64,000 bases of DNA from Nocardioides marmorisolisilvae (GCF_003725775.1 NZ_RJSG01000002.1:1658564-1722563), one strand, 5' to 3'; numbered from the stretch's first letter, positions 36,369-45,356 are shown. The notes: generated by a model from the sequence alone, not told the origin. A program made the numbers and translations.

Positions 36369-38204
36369 TCACCACATGATCGGCAGGAGCGGCGGCCGGG
36401 TGTTGGTCGGCGGCACCGCGTACTTCTGCAGCAGGTAGTTCATGATCTGCCGGAACACCGGACCGGCCGTACCGCCACCGCTGGCGCTCTGCACCGGCTT
36501 CTGGATCACCACGTAGACGGTGAACCGCGGGTTGTCCGCCGGGGCGAAGCCGGCGAAGGAGACCGCGAGAGAGCCGTCGTAGCAGCGGCAGGTGGCACCG
36601 ACCTCCTGCGCCGTGCCGGTCTTGCCGGCGACGCGGTACCCGGCGATGCCGGCGCGCGGTGCGGTACCGAGGCCCTCGGTGGTGACGCCCTCCATCATCT
36701 GGGCGACCTGCGAGGCAGCGCTGCGGCTGATCACCCGGGTCCGGGTCGCGGTTCCGGTGCCGACCACGGCGCCCTTGACGTTGGTGGCCGTGCCCTTGAT
36801 CAGGCTCGGCGAGATCCGCTCCCCGCCGTTCGCGACCGCGTTGACCGCGGTGGCCATCTGCAGGGCGTTGACCGAGAGTCCCTGACCGAACGCGATGTTG
36901 GACTGGGTCAGCTCGGTCCAGGTCGGCTCGGCCGGCAGCAGACCCTTGGTCTCGCCGAGCAGACCGACGTCGGTCTTCTGGCCGAGGCCGAACGCGTCCA
37001 GGTAGTTCCACAGCTGCCGGTGGTTCAGCTGGCGCGACGCGAGCACGGTGCCGACGTTGGAGGACTTCGCGATCACGCCGGCCAGGGTGAGGTGCAGCGT
37101 CCCGTGGCCCCAGTAGTCGTGGATGGTCCGGTCGGCCACGCGCAGGTTCTGCGGCACCGTCAGCTTGGTGCGCGGGGTGACCTTGCCCGCGTCGATCAGC
37201 GCCGAGCTGGTGAGCACCTTCTCCACCGAGCCGGGCTCGTAGACGTTGCTCAGCGCCCGGCTGTTGTAGTCGTCCTTGTTCGCGTTCGCGCCGTCGTTGG
37301 CGTCGTACGTCGGGTAGTCGGCGAGCGCCAGGATCTCGCCGGTCCTGGTGTCCATCGCGATCGCGACGCCGGAGGCCGCGTGCGCCTTCTGGACCGCGGT
37401 GCGCAGCACCCGCTGGGAGAAGAACTGCACGTCCCGGTCGATCGTCAGCGTGAGGTTCTTGCCGTTGACCGGCTTGGTCTCGCTGTTCTCGCCGAGCGGG
37501 ATCCGGTTGCCGCCGCCGACCTCGTAGGTGGTGCTGCCGTCCTTGCCCGCGAGCTGGTTGTTGAAGGCCAGCTCCAGTCCGGCCAGCGGGGTGCCGTCGG
37601 TGCCGAGGAAGCCGAGGAGGTTCGCGGCCACGTCGTGGGCCGGGTACTCGCGCAGCGGGTCGGGGCGGGTGTCGACACCCTGGTAGCCGGCCTTGTCGAT
37701 CGCCTTGACCGCAGCCGTCGCCTCGGACGCCGGCACCCGACGGGCGAGGTAGGCGAACCGGACCGTCGGCTTGCCGTCCGGACCGGTCTTGCGCAGCTGG
37801 GTGAGGGTGTCGACGTAGTCGAGCTTGAGCTTGTTGGCCAGGATGCGCGCGATCGGCTCGGCGTGCGCCGCCGTGCGCGACGGGTCGGCGACGACCATCA
37901 TCCCGGTCACCGACTCGGCCAGCGCAACGCCGTTGCGGTCGGTGATCTCGCCGCGGGTAGCCGGCAGCGGCACGGTCACCAGACCTTGGGCGTCAGCCAG
38001 CTTCGCGTAGGCCTTCGGGTCCAGGCCCTGGAGCTCGAAGAGCCGCACGCCGAAGACCGAGAGGATCATCAGGATGATGATCAGACCGCCCCGCAGGCGG
38101 AGCTCGGAGGAACCCCGCAGCGAGCGCCCGGAAGAACGGGCGCTGGACGTGCGACCACGCTGCGACGGCGAGCGGCGGGCGACCGGTCGGCGGGGCTGGG
38201 TCAA
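36369..38204 (-). CDS. ftsI: Septal class B penicillin-binding protein FtsI/PBP3
   Basis: A 611-aa D,D-transpeptidase that cross-links septal peptidoglycan. A basic N-terminus precedes one TM (about 40-60, GLIIILMILSVFGVRLFE). The PBP dimer domain includes LPATRGEITDRNG and REYPAH. The transpeptidase domain has SxxK as EPGSVEKVL, SSN as AKSSNVGT and KTGTAQ. The TTG start at 38204 overlaps the ftsL TGA as TTGA, with GGGAG about 8 nt upstream. Confidence 0.96.
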   Translation of the reverse strand: MTQPRRPVARRSPSQRGRTSSARSSGRSLRGSSELRLRGGLIIILMILSVFGVRLFELQGLDPKAYAKLADAQGLVTVPLPATRGEITDRNGVALAESVTGMMVVADPSRTAAHAEPIARILANKLKLDYVDTLTQLRKTGPDGKPTVRFAYLARRVPASEATAAVKAIDKAGYQGVDTRPDPLREYPAHDVAANLLGFLGTDGTPLAGLELAFNNQLAGKDGSTTYEVGGGNRIPLGENSETKPVNGKNLTLTIDRDVQFFSQRVLRTAVQKAHAASGVAIAMDTRTGEILALADYPTYDANDGANANKDDYNSRALSNVYEPGSVEKVLTSSALIDAGKVTPRTKLTVPQNLRVADRTIHDYWGHGTLHLTLAGVIAKSSNVGTVLASRQLNHRQLWNYLDAFGLGQKTDVGLLGETKGLLPAEPTWTELTQSNIAFGQGLSVNALQMATAVNAVANGGERISPSLIKGTATNVKGAVVGTGTATRTRVISRSAASQVAQMMEGVTTEGLGTAPRAGIAGYRVAGKTGTAQEVGATCRCYDGSLAVSFAGFAPADNPRFTVYVVIQKPVQSASGGGTAGPVFRQIMNYLLQKYAVPPTNTRPPLLPIMW

Positions 38205-38812
38205 CGAGTTGCTCCCTGGGCAGCGGTTCCTGCCCCATTAGTACCGCCGGTGGACCGCTTCGTCGTGGAGGCGGGGCCGTGGGCGGCGCCCTTTTGCCCC
38301 GTCTTCGTCGTCGTGGCCGGGGCCTCGGGGGTCTTCACCGTCACGACCACGTGCTTGACCGGCGGCTGCCACGGCGGGGTGACCGCCGTGGCCTTCGGGT
38401 TGACCTGGATCCGGTCGGCGCCGGTGGCGACGGTCGGGATGCCCTCGACCTTCCCGGAGGCGAGGTTGATCTGGGCCGGGACCGGCGCCGGGACCATGCC
38501 GAGCCAGGTCGCGGCCTGGGCCAGGTGCTGCGGGTCGCGCAATCCGTCGAGGTCCATCTGCAGCGACTCCTGCTGCGCGGTCAGCCGGTCCGCCTGGTTC
38601 TGCAGGCGGGTGGCGTAGAACGAGTCCTGCTGCATCTGGGTGTTGAACATCAGGAGGCCGACGACGCCGGCACCGAGGATCAGGAAGACCAGGACGGCGA
38701 ACGGGGCGCGCGGGGCGTCGACCCGACGGGCCGGGACCAGGGCGAGGCGGGCGCGCTCGACGGCCGCGATGGCCGGACGCGCGGCCCGTACGGTGCTGCT
38801 CAGCTGGCTCAT
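38201..38812 (-). CDS. ftsL: FtsL-like division protein
   Basis: A 203-aa bitopic protein between rsmH and ftsI. Its position, an N-terminal cytoplasmic part of about 35 residues, one TM (about 38-58, [20 protein letters not shown]) and a short periplasmic coiled coil ([22 protein letters not shown]) mark it as FtsL. The C-terminal third is Pro/Thr/Lys/Gly-rich and probably disordered, longer than in E. coli. Both ends are coupled to the flanking genes by ATGA and TTGA overlaps. Confidence 0.88.
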   Translation of the reverse strand: MSQLSSTVRAARPAIAAVERARLALVPARRVDAPRAPFAVLVFLILGAGVVGLLMFNTQMQQDSFYATRLQNQADRLTAQQESLQMDLDGLRDPQHLAQAATWLGMVPAPVPAQINLASGKVEGIPTVATGADRIQVNPKATAVTPPWQPPVKHVVVTVKTPEAPATTTKTGQKGAAHGPASTTKRSTGGTNGAGTAAQGATR

Positions 38813-39762
38813 GCTGCCCTCCGGATCCGTTCGACGGCACGCAGTCGGACCGACGCGGCACGGGGGTTCTCGGCGATCTCGGCGGCCGTGGCCTTCTCCG
38901 AACCGCGGGTGATCAGCTTCAGCTCGGGCTGGTGCGCCTCGGGGACCACCGGGAGGTCGACCGGCGCCGTGGAGCGGGTGCGCTCGGCGAAGACCTGCTT
39001 GGTCATCCGGTCCTCCAGCGAGTGGTAGCTCATCACCACGACCCGGCCACCGACGTCGATGGAGTCGAGGGCCGCCGGGATGGCCCGGCGCAGGACGCCG
39101 AGCTCGTCGTTGACCTCGATCCGGAGCGCCTGGAAGGTGCGCTTGGCCGGATGTCCCCCTGTACGCCGGGCCGGCGCCGGGATCACGTCGTAGAGCAGCT
39201 CGACCAGCCGGGCGGAGGAGCTGAACGGCTCGGCCTCGCGCTCGCGCACCACCGCACGGGCGATCTGGCGGGAGAACTTCTCCTCGCCGTAGGTGCGCAG
39301 GATCCGCGCCAGGTCCTCGGCCGGGTAGGTGTTCAGCACCTCGGCGGCGGTCATGCCGGTGGTGTCGTTCATGCGCATGTCCAGCGGCGCGTCCTCGGCG
39401 TAGGCGAAGCCGCGCTCCCGGACGTCGAGCTGCATCGAGGAGACGCCCAGGTCGAAGAGGATCCCCTGGACCGGTCCGATGCCGTGCTCGGCGAGGACCT
39501 CCGGGATCTCGTCGTACACGGCGTGCACCAGGGTGATCCGCTCGGCGAACGGCTCGAGGCGCTTGCGGGCCAGGTCCAGGGCGTGCACGTCGCGGTCGAC
39601 GCCGACCACGTGGGCCTGCGGGCAGCGGGTGAGCACGGCCTCGCTGTGGCCGCCCAGGCCGAGCGTGGCGTCCACCAGGACGCTGCCCGGCTCGGCGAGG
39701 GCCGGGGCCACCAAAGCAACGACCCGGTCGAGGAGGACCGGGACGTGGGCGGGGCTGCTCAT
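38809..39762 (-). CDS. rsmH: 16S rRNA m4C1402 methyltransferase RsmH (MraW)
   Basis: A 317-aa SAM-dependent methyltransferase acting on C1402 of 16S rRNA. The N-terminal [15 protein letters not shown], the SAM loop [48 protein letters not shown] and the C-terminal [19 protein letters not shown] are diagnostic. ATG 39762 begins 10 nt after the stop of a 44-aa ORF. The stop overlaps the ftsL ATG. Confidence 0.97.
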   Translation of the reverse strand: MSSPAHVPVLLDRVVALVAPALAEPGSVLVDATLGLGGHSEAVLTRCPQAHVVGVDRDVHALDLARKRLEPFAERITLVHAVYDEIPEVLAEHGIGPVQGILFDLGVSSMQLDVRERGFAYAEDAPLDMRMNDTTGMTAAEVLNTYPAEDLARILRTYGEEKFSRQIARAVVREREAEPFSSSARLVELLYDVIPAPARRTGGHPAKRTFQALRIEVNDELGVLRRAIPAALDSIDVGGRVVVMSYHSLEDRMTKQVFAERTRSTAPVDLPVVPEAHQPELKLITRGSEKATAAEIAENPRAASVRLRAVERIRRAA

Positions 39763-39772
39763 CTGCTCGGCC

Positions 39773-39907
39773 CTACTTCCCGAGCCCGACGAGGAGCATC
39801 CAGACGCCGGCGACCCCGACGCTGGTGGCGGCGGAGAACGCCATCACGGCGAGACCGTCACGAACGTCGTGACGGACCCGTCGTGCGGGTGTGACAGAAC
39901 CGCTCAT
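39773..39907 (-). CDS. 44-aa single-TM membrane protein upstream of rsmH
   Basis: A small ORF on the operon strand: ATG 39907 to TAG 39773. The protein begins [18 protein letters not shown] and continues with a hydrophobic stretch (residues about 19-42: [18 protein letters not shown] then MLLVGLG) ending in Lys. The basic N-terminus and one helix predict a type II membrane microprotein with the N-terminus inside. AGGGG lies about 10 nt upstream of the ATG. It lies between the structured RNA and rsmH, only 10 nt from rsmH. I do not recognise a family. Codon use with G/C at most third positions supports real coding. Confidence 0.65.
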   Translation of the reverse strand: MSGSVTPARRVRHDVRDGLAVMAFSAATSVGVAGVWMLLVGLGK

Positions 39908-39950
39908 TGGTTTCGACCCCTGCTGGCTGGCTGTACGCGACTGGTGAGGT

Positions 39951-40069
39951 GGTGATCGCCGGCCCAGGTTCGGGTCCGCTCGTCTGACGACTGCTGTCTT
40001 CTGTCACCGGGGAAGGTGCGACAGACGACCTGCCGGAGGAGCGGACACGAGCCTCGTCCTGCGATCACC
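39951..40069 (-). ncRNA. Structured leader RNA, probable mraW RNA motif
   Basis: On the minus strand GGTGATCGC (40069-40061) pairs with GCGATCACC (39959-39951). Nested inside, GTCCGCTC (40046-40039) pairs with GAGCGGAC (39981-39974) and TCGTCTG-type sequences (40028-40022 with 39986-39980) extend the fold. The tip is CACC-TTCCCC-GGTG around 40015, giving the CUUCCCC loop I recall as the hallmark of the actinobacterial mraW RNA motif, a cis-element found upstream of mraW/rsmH operons. Here it lies between mraZ and rsmH, as expected. Only one CUUCCCC loop is seen, not a tandem pair. Its ligand or partner is unknown. Confidence 0.75.
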
Positions 40070-40079
40070 GCTGTTGAGT

Positions 40080-40117
40080 TGTGTGGTGGAGCGCTGTGTG
40101 GTGGAGCAGAGTGGAGC
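40080..40117. repeat. GTGGAGC repeats just 3' of mraZ
   Basis: TGTGTGGTGGAGC occurs twice (40080-40092 and 40095-40107), followed by a third GTGGAGC at 40111-40117. The cluster starts 7 nt after the mraZ stop and uses the same GTGG core as the operator repeats upstream of mraZ, but in the opposite orientation and with 10-15 bp spacing. Confidence 0.7.
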
Positions 40118-40123
40118 GCCGGG

Positions 40124-40552
40124 TCAGAAACCCGGGAAGATCTCTTCCTGCACGTCGGAGAAAGCCGATTCCTGGGCCGCCGTGTACTCGACCCACGCCT
40201 GCGGCTCCCAGATCTCGATCCGGTTGTAGATGCCGATCACCACGCAGTCCTTCTCGAGCGACGCGTACTCGCGCAGCTCCGGGGTGATCGAGATGCGTCC
40301 CTGCTTGTCCGGCACCTGCTCGGAGGCGAGGGCGAAGAGCATCCGGCCGTAGCCGCGCAGCCGGGCGTCGGTCTGCGACGCGTTCTGGAACCTGTCGGCG
40401 AACACGGCGAAGTCGGCCTTGGTGCGCATGTCGATCGAGCGCTCCTGACCCCGGGTGATCACCAGACCGTCCCCCATCGCCTCTCGGAATTTCGCCGGGA
40501 GGAAGAGACGGCCCTTGTCGTCGAGCCGAGGTTTGAAGGTGCCGGAGAACAA
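40124..40552 (-). CDS. mraZ: Transcriptional regulator MraZ
   Basis: A 142-aa AbrB-fold DNA-binding protein and first gene of the dcw cluster. Two tandem SpoVT/AbrB-like repeats are visible: FSGTFKPRLDDKGRLFLPAK (about 2-21) and EQVPDKQGRISITPELREYA (about 79-98), each with the DxKGRxxLP/ITP core. MraZ forms a ring-shaped oligomer and represses its own operon. The TTG start at 40552 has GAGG/GGTGG about 6 nt upstream. Its likely operator lies directly upstream. Confidence 0.96.
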   Translation of the reverse strand: MFSGTFKPRLDDKGRLFLPAKFREAMGDGLVITRGQERSIDMRTKADFAVFADRFQNASQTDARLRGYGRMLFALASEQVPDKQGRISITPELREYASLEKDCVVIGIYNRIEIWEPQAWVEYTAAQESAFSDVQEEIFPGF

Positions 40553-40577
40553 CTCGCCACCTCATTCCTCTCTTCCA

Positions 40578-40621
40578 CCACTTTCCCCCACTTTACTCCA
40601 CAACGCTCCACCGTCAACCAC
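40578..40621 (-). promoter_or_regulatory. MraZ operator: five GTGG repeats at 10-bp spacing over the dcw promoter
   Basis: Plus-strand CCAC (minus-strand GTGG) begins at 40578, 40588, 40598, 40608 and 40618, exactly 10 bp apart, so all sites face one side of the helix. E. coli MraZ binds TGGG-type direct repeats with 5-bp spacers, the same 10-bp period. A promoter is embedded: TTGACG (40617-40612) and TAAAGT (40595-40590) with a 16-bp spacer, both within the repeats. This predicts autorepression. The rest of the gap up to the divergent moxR start is purine-rich on the minus strand and shows nothing else. Confidence 0.85.
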
Positions 40622-40707
40622 CTTCGCTCCATTTCCCTCCCTTTTTGCGCCCCAGGGATCCACCGCTGTTCCTGCGGCGTCGAACGCCCATGGGGTTGAC
40701 TAGGCGC

Positions 40708-41667
40708 ATGGGAGAACACGCGGCTGAGCTCGGGAGCGGTCTGGACGCGCTGCGGTCGGTGACCGACCGGGTGCAGGCGAACATCGAGAAGGTGATCGAG
40801 GGCAAGCCCGAGGTCGCCCGTACCGCCCTGGTGGTGCTGCTCGCCGAGGGTCACCTGCTCATCGAGGACGTCCCCGGCGTCGGCAAGACGATGCTGAGCA
40901 AGGCGCTGGCGCGCTCGATCGACCTGACCGTGAGGCGGATCCAGTTCACCCCGGACCTGCTGCCGTCGGACGTCACCGGCGTCTCGATCTTCAACCAGGA
41001 CACCCGGCAGTTCGAGTTCCGGCCGGGCGGCATCTTCGCCAACATCGTGATCGGCGACGAGATCAACCGGGCCTCGCCGAAGACCCAGTCCGCGATGCTC
41101 GAGTGCATGGAGGAGCGGCAGGTCACGGTCGACAACCAGACCTTCGCGCTGGACTCGCCGTTCATGGTGATCGCCACCCAGAACCCGCTGGAGATGGAGG
41201 GCACCTACGCCCTGCCCGAGGCCCAGCGCGACCGGTTCCTGGCCCGGGTCTCGATGGGCTACCCGGTCATGGCGGCCGAGATCGCGATGCTCTCGGCGCG
41301 CACGACGACCAGCCCGCTCGAGGAGCTCGAGCCGGTCACCGACGCGGCCGAGATCCGCAAGCTGATCTCCGTGGTCTCCGGGGTGCACGTGTCCTCGGCG
41401 GTGCAGCGCTACGCCGTCGCCCTGACCACCGCGACCCGCAACTCCCCCGAGCTGCGCCTCGGCGCCTCGCCGCGCGCCACCCTGCACCTGGTTCGCGCCG
41501 CCCGTGCCTCGGCGGCGATGGCCGGCCGCGACTTCGTCGTCCCCGACGACGTGCAGGTGCTGGCCCCCACGGTGCTGGCCCACCGCCTGCTGCCGGCCAC
41601 CCGGACCGGTCGCGAGCCCGCCGAGATCCTGGCCGGGATCCTGGAGTCGGTCCCGGTCCCGGAGTAG
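40708..41667 (+). CDS. MoxR-family AAA+ ATPase
   Basis: A 319-aa AAA_3 ATPase. Walker A is EDVPGVGKTMLSKALARS, Walker B is IVIGDEINRASPKTQSAMLE, and sensor 1 is FMVIATQNPLEMEGTYALPE, all MoxR-specific. A C-terminal lid domain follows. MoxR proteins act as chaperones and usually pair with DUF58 and VWA proteins; here DUF58 and a transglutaminase follow within 10 nt and by overlap. ATG 40708 is chosen; an in-frame ATG at 40690 is possible. No good Shine-Dalgarno is seen, so leaderless translation is conceivable. Confidence 0.93.
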   Translation: MGEHAAELGSGLDALRSVTDRVQANIEKVIEGKPEVARTALVVLLAEGHLLIEDVPGVGKTMLSKALARSIDLTVRRIQFTPDLLPSDVTGVSIFNQDTRQFEFRPGGIFANIVIGDEINRASPKTQSAMLECMEERQVTVDNQTFALDSPFMVIATQNPLEMEGTYALPEAQRDRFLARVSMGYPVMAAEIAMLSARTTTSPLEELEPVTDAAEIRKLISVVSGVHVSSAVQRYAVALTTATRNSPELRLGASPRATLHLVRAARASAAMAGRDFVVPDDVQVLAPTVLAHRLLPATRTGREPAEILAGILESVPVPE

Positions 41668-41676
41668 GTCGCGAGC

Positions 41677-42972
41677 ATGGCTGCCTCACCCTCGCGGACC
41701 CGGCCCGGCCGGGACCGCCCTGGCACCGGCCTTCGAGAAGGTCTCGGGTCGCTGACCGCGCGCGGTCGCGGCTTCGTCGCCGGCGGCGTCACCGCGGCGA
41801 TCGCCGGTCTCGTCCTCGGCGAGCGCGACCTGGTGCGGATCGGTTTCCTGGTCGCGCTGCTCCCCCTGGTCACGGCCGGCATCACAGCGCTGAGCAGCAA
41901 CCGGCTCAGCCTGACCCGGACGCTGGCGGCCACCCAGATCGAGGTCGGCACCACCTTGGAGGTGCAGCTCGACCTGGCCAACGTCGGCAGCACCACCGGC
42001 CTGCTGCTGGTCGAGGAGCAGGTCCCCTGGGCCCTCGGTCAGCGCCCTCGCTTCGTCATCGACTCCATGCGTCCCGGCTGGCACCGCAAGGTCAGCTACC
42101 CGGTACGCGCCGAGGTGCGCGGCATCTACGAGATCGGCCCGATGCGACTGCGGGTGGCCGACCCGTTCGGGATGCTGTCGCTGAACCGGGCGTTCACCAA
42201 GACCTCGTCGCTGGTGGTGATCCCGGTCGCCGAGCCGCTGCCGGCGATCCACCTGGGCGGCGCCTGGTCGGGCAGCGGTGACAACCGTCCGCGCCCCTTC
42301 TCCACCGGTAGCGCCGCCGACGTCACGGTGCGCGAGTACCGCCGCGGCGACGACCTGCGCCGGGTGCACTGGCGCAGCACCGCCCGCGTCGGCGACCTGA
42401 TGGTGCGGCGCGAGGAGCAGCCGTGGCAGTCGCGCTGCACCCTGTTCGTCGACAACCGCGCCGGTTCGCACCGGGGCAGCGGACCCGACTCCTCGCTCGA
42501 GCGCGCGATCACCGTGGCCGCCTCGATCGCGGTCCACCTCGCCGACCTCGGCTACCAGGTGCGCCTGGTCAGCGCGGACGGCGAGGAGGTCGACCACTCC
42601 TGGCACGACGGCGACGTCGCCGCGCACGCCCGCCCCGTCCTCGAGCGCCTGGCGGTCCTGCCGACCACCAAGACTCCCGACATCACCAGCGGCTGGGTCG
42701 ACGAGACCGTCACCGGCGGCATGTTCATCGGGGTCTTCGGCGGCCTGACCGCCGACGACCGCGCGTTCCTCGGCCGGCTGCACGGAGCCGGCAGCGCGTC
42801 GTACGCCGTGCTGCTGGACGTCGCCGGCTGGACCGGGCGCACCGCTCCCGAGCAACCGGTCGAGCACCACCGGACCGACGTCGTCGACTGGCTGCACCAC
42901 CGTGGCTGGAAGGCCGCCGAGCTGGCGCGTTGGGAACCGGTCGCCACCGCGTGGCAGGAGCTCGGACGGTGA
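41677..42972 (+). CDS. DUF58 domain protein
   Basis: A 431-aa membrane-associated protein. Two hydrophobic segments lie at about 31-49 and 53-72. The DUF58 core is REYRRGDDLRRVHWRSTARV near residue 228, followed by a VWA-like segment (CTLFVDNRAGSH). DUF58 proteins accompany MoxR ATPases and may serve as their clients or adaptors. The stop overlaps the next start (GTGA at 42969-42972). Confidence 0.92.
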   Translation: MAASPSRTRPGRDRPGTGLREGLGSLTARGRGFVAGGVTAAIAGLVLGERDLVRIGFLVALLPLVTAGITALSSNRLSLTRTLAATQIEVGTTLEVQLDLANVGSTTGLLLVEEQVPWALGQRPRFVIDSMRPGWHRKVSYPVRAEVRGIYEIGPMRLRVADPFGMLSLNRAFTKTSSLVVIPVAEPLPAIHLGGAWSGSGDNRPRPFSTGSAADVTVREYRRGDDLRRVHWRSTARVGDLMVRREEQPWQSRCTLFVDNRAGSHRGSGPDSSLERAITVAASIAVHLADLGYQVRLVSADGEEVDHSWHDGDVAAHARPVLERLAVLPTTKTPDITSGWVDETVTGGMFIGVFGGLTADDRAFLGRLHGAGSASYAVLLDVAGWTGRTAPEQPVEHHRTDVVDWLHHRGWKAAELARWEPVATAWQELGR

Positions 42973-45317
42973 GCGCGGTCCGCAGCAGGTTCCCGGCACG
43001 ACTGCTGGTCGCGCTGCTGGCGAACCTGATGACCTGGATGGCGATCCACTCCTGGAACGGGATGGTCGAGGAGCCGCTGAAGTTCACCGGCCCGGCCCTG
43101 ACCGCGGCCCTGCTCATCGCGGTGACCGGTGCCGTGCTGCGCGGGACCCCGCTGCCGTCGTACCTGGTCCTGGTCGTCCAGATCCTCGTCGTCCTCGTCT
43201 GGTTCTTCCACCACCAGGACGTCTCCACCTCCTACGGCGGCTGGCTGCCCACCTGGGACGGCATCAGTGCGATCAGCGACCAGATCCGCACCGGTGCCTC
43301 CGCGATCAACACGTACGCCGCGCCGGTGCGCGCGGCCCGGGTGACCGCACCGATGTACCTGCTCGGGTTGGCGCTGCTGCTCCTGCTCGCGGTCGACTTC
43401 ATCGCCGCCGGGCTGCGCCGTCCGACCTGGGCCGGGCTGCCGATCCTGGTCGCGCTAACCGTGCCGATCAGCGTGCTGAGCGAACCGCTCGCCGCGCACG
43501 TCTTCATCGGCACTGCGGTGCTGTTCGTGATGCTCCTGGCCACCGTCGAGAACGAGCAGACCCTGGCTTGGGGACAGGCCGTCACCGGCCGGCGCCAGCG
43601 GGACGACACCACCGACCAGGTCCTGGACCGCGCGTCGGCGCAATTGCCGGCGCTGAAGATCGGCGCCGTCGCCGCGGTCGCGGCGCTGGTGCTGCCGATC
43701 TTCATCCCGATCGGACGCGGTGTCCTCGACGCCGGCCCCGACAACGGCCAGAGCGGTCGCGGTGCAGGCCAGCAGGTCCAGCTGAGGAACCCGATGGTCG
43801 ACCTGCGCCGCAACCTGGTCCAGGAGGACCACCTCCCGCTGCTCGACGTGCGGACCGACGCCGCCGACCCGTCCTACCTGCGCACCACGGTGCTGGACAC
43901 CTTCAACGGCACCGCCTGGGTGCCGGGGCACCGCGACCTGCCGGAGACCAACATCGCCCAGGGCCGGCTCCCCGACCCCTCCGGTGTCTCCCCGACCACT
44001 CCGGGCACCACCTCGACGTGGAACCTGAAGACCACCGAGAACTTCCGGACGACGTGGTTGCCGGCGCCCTACCTGACGCGGGACATCTCGGTCGACGAGG
44101 GCGACTGGCGCTACGACATCACCACGCTCGACCTGGCGAACACCGACAAGAACCCGCCGATCCCGGTGAGCTACCGGCTGACCGGGTTCGCGCAGGTCTA
44201 CGACCCGGCCAAGCTCAACGCAGCCACGGTCGCACCGGACGACATCCTCAAGCCGATGACCGCCGTTCCGAAGCTGACGGCAACGGTCTCGCAGATCGCG
44301 AAGGAGGTCACGGCCTCAGGGACGACCGACTACGCCAAGGTGGTGCTGCTGCAGAACTGGTTCCGCAACGACGGTGGCTTCCGCTACTCCCTGGACCCGG
44401 CGCCGGGTGACGGGATGGACCAGCTCGAGCGTTTCATCACCACCGAGAAGGTCGGCTACTGCGAGCAGTTCGCCGCCGCGATGGCCGTGATGACCCGGGC
44501 GCTCGGCATCCCGGCCCGCGTGGTCGTCGGCTTCCTCGCCCCGGAGAAGCTCTCGGACGAGACCTACGAGTTCACCAGCGACGACCTGCACGCCTGGCCG
44601 GAGGTCTACTTCCGCGGCTCCGGCTGGGTGCGGTTCGAGCCGACCCCCTCCACCCGGACGGGCACGGCTCCCTCCTGGACCCGCGGCAACGTGCGGCCGC
44701 AGCCGACCAACACGCCGTCGGCCAGCCCGACCACGTCGGCACCGATCCCGAAGCCGACGAAGAAGCCGACCGAGAACACCCAGACCCCGACCGCGAGCGG
44801 TACGTCGTCGACGACCTACCTCCGTCTGGCCGTCGTGCTGCTCCTGCTCTGCCTGCTCGCGGTTCCCGCCCTGCTGCGCCGGGCGCAGCGGCGGCGCCGT
44901 TTCACCGACCGCGCCAATGCCCGGCTCGAGGTCGAGAACTTGTGGCGCGAACTGCGCGCGACCGCGACCGACCTCCGCATCCCGTGGCCCGAGGGGCGCT
45001 CCCCGCGGACCGCGGCCCGGATCGTCTGCCACCGCGTCAACGCCGGACCCGACGAGGTCAACGAGTTGTTGGTGCTCGTCGGCGTGCTGGAGCAGGCCCG
45101 GTACCGCGAGCGCTTCGTGCTCGACGAGGACACCCGCGCCCGCTGCCGGGAGGCGACACGGCACTGGATCACCGTGCTCGTCGAGGCCACCCCGTCCCGG
45201 CGTTCTCGGGTCGCGCTGGTCTGGCCGCGCTCCGCGCTCAGCTCACAGCGCAGGGCCGAGCTGGACGTCCCGGCCGTGGCGCACGCGGACGCGAACAGCT
45301 TCACCGAGGTCGGCTGA
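42969..45317 (+). CDS. Membrane transglutaminase-like protein (TgpA-type, DUF3488/DUF4129)
   Basis: A 782-aa protein. About six TM segments fill residues 10-250 (DUF3488-like), followed by an extracellular part with the transglutaminase core: Cys in EKVGYCEQFAAAMAVMTRAL, His in DDLHAWPEVYF and a following acidic or polar residue. A Pro/Thr/Ser/Lys-rich linker (about 570-610), another TM (about 616-636, YLRLAVVLLLLCLLAVPALL) and a C-terminal cytoplasmic DUF4129-like domain complete it. It is probably a surface cysteine protease or amidase working with the MoxR/DUF58 pair. GTG 42969 overlaps the DUF58 stop. Confidence 0.9.
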   Translation: MSAVRSRFPARLLVALLANLMTWMAIHSWNGMVEEPLKFTGPALTAALLIAVTGAVLRGTPLPSYLVLVVQILVVLVWFFHHQDVSTSYGGWLPTWDGISAISDQIRTGASAINTYAAPVRAARVTAPMYLLGLALLLLLAVDFIAAGLRRPTWAGLPILVALTVPISVLSEPLAAHVFIGTAVLFVMLLATVENEQTLAWGQAVTGRRQRDDTTDQVLDRASAQLPALKIGAVAAVAALVLPIFIPIGRGVLDAGPDNGQSGRGAGQQVQLRNPMVDLRRNLVQEDHLPLLDVRTDAADPSYLRTTVLDTFNGTAWVPGHRDLPETNIAQGRLPDPSGVSPTTPGTTSTWNLKTTENFRTTWLPAPYLTRDISVDEGDWRYDITTLDLANTDKNPPIPVSYRLTGFAQVYDPAKLNAATVAPDDILKPMTAVPKLTATVSQIAKEVTASGTTDYAKVVLLQNWFRNDGGFRYSLDPAPGDGMDQLERFITTEKVGYCEQFAAAMAVMTRALGIPARVVVGFLAPEKLSDETYEFTSDDLHAWPEVYFRGSGWVRFEPTPSTRTGTAPSWTRGNVRPQPTNTPSASPTTSAPIPKPTKKPTENTQTPTASGTSSTTYLRLAVVLLLLCLLAVPALLRRAQRRRRFTDRANARLEVENLWRELRATATDLRIPWPEGRSPRTAARIVCHRVNAGPDEVNELLVLVGVLEQARYRERFVLDEDTRARCREATRHWITVLVEATPSRRSRVALVWPRSALSSQRRAELDVPAVAHADANSFTEVG

Positions 45318-45330
45318 GGCAGACGCACAA

Positions 45331-45356
45331 GGACCGACCTCGGTCGAGGTCGGTCC
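45331..45356. terminator. Bidirectional hairpin terminator
   Basis: GGACCGACCT (45331-45340) and AGGTCGGTCC (45347-45356) form a perfect 10-bp stem with a 6-nt loop. It lies between two convergent genes, 13 nt after the transglutaminase stop and 17 nt before the DUF3040 stop, without U-tracts. Confidence 0.85.

Noticed and set aside
39951..40120. RNase P RNA or a 6S-like RNA in the mraZ-rsmH gap
   Set aside because: The segment is too short and lacks the RNase P core (no GAGGAAAGTCC-type sequence). The CUUCCCC loop and position fit the mraW RNA motif better.
42423..42968. N-terminal extension of the transglutaminase protein into DUF58
   Set aside because: The frame is open but overlaps DUF58 in another phase and reads as Arg/Pro/Gly noise; the GTGA junction at 42969 is a normal coupled start.
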